Shown in pieces: positions 15,935-18,571 of a stretch of DNA of 18,571 nt (position 1 is the stretch's first letter; the number at the start of each line of letters is the position of its first letter). The notes under the pieces were generated by a model. It saw nothing but the letters and a program-made list of their open reading frames with translations, ran no database searches and was not told the origin of the DNA. The DNA is from an uncultured Muribaculaceae bacterium (GTDB taxonomy: Bacteria; Bacteroidota; Bacteroidia; Bacteroidales; Muribaculaceae). The position numbers and the translations under genes were made by a program. The stretch lies in NCBI GenBank assembly GCA_910584735.1, contig CAJUBM010000052.1, positions 1 to 18,571 on the forward strand, written 5' to 3'.

Positions 15935-16096
15935 AGCCGGATGGTAGTGGCGCCGGACCTCCGGGACGGCAGGCCACCAGTAGAGGCGTAGCCGAATATA
16001 AATGCCAACTACCTTAAAACAATAGCTTACATTCTTCCACTGAGCCTCTTCGGGTGGCCTGCCGTCCCGGAGGTCCGGCGCCACTACCATCCGGCT
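15935..16096. repeat. Long GC-rich inverted repeat (44-bp perfect arms)
   Basis: The arms at 15935-15978 and 16053-16096 are exact reverse complements over 44 bp, about 75% GC, while the flanks are AT-rich. In the same register the pairing continues inward with interruptions (15982-15987 with 16044-16049, then 15989-15991 with 16040-16042), leaving a loop of about 48 nt. Each arm also contains a small local palindrome (CCGG-ACCT-CCGG). I see no transposase, no target-site duplication and no T-run that would make it a normal terminator. It may be a dispersed palindromic element (REP- or MITE-like) or a structured RNA; the sequence alone does not decide. Confidence 0.9.
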
Positions 16097-16128
16097 CCAC
16101 GATAACGCCAAAGCGGTATAATAACAAC

Positions 16129-16167
16129 AAAAGCCGGTGTGTCAGAGATGCTGACACACCGGCTTTT
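16129..16167 (-). terminator. Intrinsic terminator of the ExbD-ExbD-TonB operon
   Basis: A perfect 17-bp stem (AAAAGCCGGTGTGTCAG, 16129-16145, with its complement at 16151-16167) has a 5-nt loop. On the minus strand it ends in TTTT followed by GTTGTT, 21 bp after the TonB stop codon. The plus strand also ends in five T, so it can act in both directions. Its arm differs at one position in 12 from the arm of the terminator at 41-76. Confidence 0.9.
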
Positions 16168-16188
16168 TAGAATTATGCAATGTTCGTA

Positions 16189-17049
16189 TTACTGCTGGAG
16201 CTTGAAGTTGATGGGGAGGGTGTACCAAACCTGTACGGCACGACCGTTCATCTTACCGGGGATAAACTTCGGCAGAGTCTTTACAACTCGCTGGGCTTCC
16301 TTGTCAAGATCGGGGTCTTTACCGCGAAGCACCTCAACACGACCGATCGAACCGTCTTCCTTCACAACGAAACGTACTGTCACGCGGCCCTGGATATTAT
16401 TCTCGGCAGCCATTGTGGGGTACTTGATGTGGGAGGAAATCCATTTGTACAGTTCGGCATCGCCACCGGGGAACTGGGGCATCTGCTCTACAGCCGTGAA
16501 GATTTCGTCCTTCTTGGGTTCGGGCTTCTTCTCTTCAACGATGATTTCATCCTTATGTTCGCGGACTACGTTAAGGTTGTCGGTACCCTGGTCGAAGGTG
16601 GTGGCACCTGCGGCAGCGGTTGACTCCTGAACTTCATCCTTGGAGGTAATATCTTCAACAACCTCGTTATCGGCAACCACAGCGATCTGTGTATCCTTGA
16701 TGGTGTTGAGGATTTCCTCCGGGGTAGCCTGTTCGGGCTCGGGTTCGTCAATAGCCTGGTTCTCTTCGGGCTGTTCCTCCTCAACCGTCTCCTCAGCCAG
16801 GGCTGCAAGCTGCTGCTCGAGCTGGGCCTGGAGCTGGGCTTCGTACTGGGCCTTGCGATAGTCTGAGTACATGCCCCAGAAATAACCGCCTATCAGCACG
16901 ATAATCAGGCCTATGATAGTGAAGAGTACAGCGCGGTTGTGACGGCGGTCGCTCGTACTACGCAGCTGGTATGCACCGAATTCTTTGTTTTTGCCATCAA
17001 AGACAATATCGGTCCATTCTTTTGATGAGAGATCTACATCTTTTGCCAT
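16189..17049 (-). CDS. TonB-family energy transducer
   Basis: A 286-residue protein. A cytoplasmic N-terminal segment of about 40 residues with FDGKNKEFGAYQLR (17-30), common in Bacteroidota TonB proteins, precedes one membrane helix (40-60). A short Gln/Ala-rich helical stretch (65-87) and an acidic Glu/Pro linker (88-112, 163-182) cross the periplasm. The C-terminal TonB domain (about 190-286) shows YPTMAAENNIQGRVTVRFVV, DGSIGRVEVLRG, LDKEAQRVVKTLPKFIPG and VWYTLPINF. Such proteins pass proton-motive force from the ExbB/ExbD motor to outer-membrane receptors (SusC- and TonB-dependent types). The linker is acidic rather than the Pro-Lys type of E. coli TonB. The gene is last in the operon, 48 bp after the second ExbD. 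Confidence 0.93.
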   Translation of the reverse strand: MAKDVDLSSKEWTDIVFDGKNKEFGAYQLRSTSDRRHNRAVLFTIIGLIIVLIGGYFWGMYSDYRKAQYEAQLQAQLEQQLAALAEETVEEEQPEENQAIDEPEPEQATPEEILNTIKDTQIAVVADNEVVEDITSKDEVQESTAAAGATTFDQGTDNLNVVREHKDEIIVEEKKPEPKKDEIFTAVEQMPQFPGGDAELYKWISSHIKYPTMAAENNIQGRVTVRFVVKEDGSIGRVEVLRGKDPDLDKEAQRVVKTLPKFIPGKMNGRAVQVWYTLPINFKLQQ

Positions 17050-17097
17050 GTTTGATTCTGCTTTAATCGGTTAGTAAAATATGTGGAACTCTCTGAA

Positions 17098-17814
17098 TTA
17101 CTTCTTATCGTTGGCATGAGCCTTCTGATACTCGGGGGTGGCTTCTACCATACCCATGTCATCCTCGGAGGGGATACCGATCTGATAACGCGAAATCTGG
17201 TTGATCTGCATTTCGTCAAGAGCGGCAATCACACTCTCCCAAGAGGCATTGTTCAAGGGTTTGATAATAACCACAGGACGGGAAATCTCGGAATTGTTAC
17301 GAATCTTCTTGGCAGCAGCCTGGAATTGCTCCTCGGTAATCTGCTTGTTGCGCCACTTGTCCTTCTCGGCCTCGACCTGTTTGAGGACTTCTTCGTTACG
17401 CTTGTGAAGAATCTTACGGATTCCTTTGAGTTCCTTACCCACGTTACCTTCGAACTTGGCCACCATTATTGAGGAGCTTGCGATTTTATCGCCCTGCTTC
17501 TCGATAAGAGGCTGACCGAAGTAGTAGTAGACGGTGTTTTCTTTCACGCCTCCGTTATCATCGTAGGTTGTATCGAGGATAAGGGTGACGGCTTCTGATT
17601 CCTTGGCCTTCTGAAGGTCTTCCTGCTGCACTTTTTCGTTGGTAGGCAGGGAGATGCTCAGGGTCTGCGACTTAATCATGGTGGTACACAGCATGAAGAA
17701 CGTAATCAGAAGCATGTTCATATCGACCATGGGGGTGAAATCGACATGAATTGACATCTTTTTCTGGGCGCCTTTTTTCTTCTTGCCGCCCGATGATTGT
17801 TCAATCTGTGCCAT
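17098..17814 (-). CDS. ExbD/TolR-family biopolymer transporter, second copy
   Basis: A 238-residue protein with a Lys-rich cytoplasmic start (11-19) and one membrane helix opening with VDFTPMVDMNMLLITFFML (24-42). Asp31 is in the position of the proton-carrying aspartate of ExbD. The periplasmic part is much longer than in E. coli ExbD (141 residues in total) and has an inserted charged helical segment (about 122-172, Lys/Glu rich, probably coiled). The end (PVVIIKPLNNASWESVIAALDEMQINQISRYQIG, about 180-213) is the conserved ExbD/TolR fold. It starts 2 bp after the first ExbD stop codon, so the two are translationally linked and probably form one motor. Confidence 0.93.
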   Translation of the reverse strand: MAQIEQSSGGKKKKGAQKKMSIHVDFTPMVDMNMLLITFFMLCTTMIKSQTLSISLPTNEKVQQEDLQKAKESEAVTLILDTTYDDNGGVKENTVYYYFGQPLIEKQGDKIASSSIMVAKFEGNVGKELKGIRKILHKRNEEVLKQVEAEKDKWRNKQITEEQFQAAAKKIRNNSEISRPVVIIKPLNNASWESVIAALDEMQINQISRYQIGIPSEDDMGMVEATPEYQKAHANDKK

Positions 17815-17816
17815 GG

Positions 17817-18571
17817 TTAGTCAGCTTCGGTTTTAAGGGCAGTCATGACGGAGAACTTGTTCATCTTGATGGTCTGAAGGTTGTCAAGCACTCGCTGGAT
17901 TGTCTCGTACTTGGTGCCGCGGTCTGATTTCACGGCTATACCTTCACCCTTCTGGATGGCGTCATGAATGTTGGTGTTATCAGAGTTATAAACAGCACGC
18001 ATCCACATCTGGAACTGGTTTGTCACAACCGAGTTGCCGGCTTCGTCCTTGTAGACGATGTCTTTGAAGGGGATGCCTACATCGGAGGGCTTGAGCGAGC
18101 CGATAATCACGGGCTTGTCAGCGGTCTGCCCCAGGAACTCGTCCTGCTTGGTCTGGTCGAGCGAGAGGAACTCGTGCATCTTCTCGATGGGTACTCCGAA
18201 GGTGGCGTTCTTTTGGAATTTCAGGATGTCAACGTTGGTGATGCCAGCGTCCTTGCCGGTCTTTGCCTTATAGTCGGCGGCCATGGTCTTGAGCACCTGG
18301 GCGCGGAGGGGTTCGGAACCCCAGTTCTCGGCATTGTCCGGGTCGGCATCGCCGCTCAGGCCCAGGAACACCTGGCCGTGGGGGCTTACCAGCACACTCA
18401 CCACATTGGATGTGGGTACCTTTATCTCCGAAACAGACGACGGGGTGATTACCGTCACAGGCTCTTTCTGGAGGAAGGTAGAAGTCAACATGAAGAAAGT
18501 AAGCAAAAGAACGGTAACGTCACTCATCGCGGTCATGTCGATGAGGGTACTCTTTCTTTTAATTTTTACTT
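17817..18571 (-). CDS. ExbD/TolR-family biopolymer transporter, first copy, 5' end cut by the window edge
   Basis: The frame stays open to the right edge, and the residues before the first in-frame ATG (KIKRKSTLID leading into MTAMSD) are standard ExbD sequence. The true start is therefore outside the window, and the ATG at 18536 is internal. About 250 residues are visible. The helix begins DMTAMSDVTVLLLTFFMLTSTF, with the key aspartate in MSD. The periplasmic part is long, with an insert of unknown role (about residues 70-190 of the visible part). The C-terminal half has IHDAIQKGEGIAVKSDRGTKYETIQRVLDNLQTIKMNKFSVMTAL, the conserved TolR/ExbD fold. An ExbB (MotA/TolQ) gene is expected just beyond the right edge. 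Confidence 0.92.
   Translation of the reverse strand, partial: VKIKRKSTLIDMTAMSDVTVLLLTFFMLTSTFLQKEPVTVITPSSVSEIKVPTSNVVSVLVSPHGQVFLGLSGDADPDNAENWGSEPLRAQVLKTMAADYKAKTGKDAGITNVDILKFQKNATFGVPIEKMHEFLSLDQTKQDEFLGQTADKPVIIGSLKPSDVGIPFKDIVYKDEAGNSVVTNQFQMWMRAVYNSDNTNIHDAIQKGEGIAVKSDRGTKYETIQRVLDNLQTIKMNKFSVMTALKTEAD

Larger units (their letters stand above)
15747..16188. other. 442-bp intergenic region between the TonB and efflux operons
   Basis: No credible gene lies here. In the direction of transcription it holds the TonB-operon terminator (16129-16167), a long GC-rich inverted repeat (15935-16096), an 8-bp direct repeat (15892-15908), a candidate promoter (15812-15828) and a leader of about 60 nt. 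The leader includes a small CTCCC/GGGAG hairpin (15766-15778), 19 bp upstream of the adaptor start. Confidence 0.8.

Noticed and set aside
15857..16111. 84-codon frame on the minus strand spanning the long inverted repeat
   Set aside because: Most of its coding length is the two palindrome arms and the loop; the protein has no family pattern, and it runs through promoter-like sequence. It is probably a by-product of the GC-rich repeat.

Overview
The window looks like chromosome from an anaerobic Bacteroidota of the order Bacteroidales; a Muribaculaceae-like genome is my best guess, but this is inference. Supporting signs are Bacteroidota-type promoters (TTTG, about 20 bp, TAnnTTTG), a tandem pair of long ExbD proteins followed by TonB, a choice-of-anchor J protein with a Por-like C-terminal tail, and an FtsX/MacB-type efflux operon with several permeases. 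Every gene I can support lies on the minus strand, so the window is best read from high to low coordinates.

Layout in transcription order. (1) 18571-16189: end of a TonB energy-transduction operon, with a 5'-truncated ExbD, a second ExbD and TonB, closed by a strong hairpin terminator at 16129-16167. (2) 15747-16188: a 442-bp intergenic region with a 44-bp perfect inverted repeat, an 8-bp direct repeat and a candidate promoter. (3) 15746-4268: a nine-gene efflux operon. It encodes a HlyD-type periplasmic adaptor, one MacB-like ATPase, four FtsX-type permeases that read as two A-B pairs, a TolC-family outer-membrane protein, an NtrC-family sigma-54 activator and its histidine kinase (ATGA overlap). 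(4) 4217-2511: tsaB (tRNA t6A synthesis) and an EamA-family transporter with its own -7 promoter element. (5) 2415-41: a monocistronic secreted choice-of-anchor J protein with an excellent promoter and a strong terminator.

How it works together. The efflux operon encodes a complete tripartite route (ATPase and permeases in the inner membrane, adaptor in the periplasm, TolC protein in the outer membrane) plus its own two-component system. The kinase has almost no periplasmic loop, so it probably senses within the membrane, in the cytoplasm, or through the permeases. The regulator carries an intact GAFTGA loop and should activate sigma-54 promoters; a weak -24/-12-like sequence and an upstream direct repeat lie before the first gene, suggesting a self-contained inducible system. 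The substrate cannot be read from the sequence.

The most unusual items are the long GC-rich palindrome between the two large operons, the A-B-A-B permease duplication, the candidate autoregulatory sigma-54 circuit, and the nearly identical arms shared by the two intrinsic terminators.
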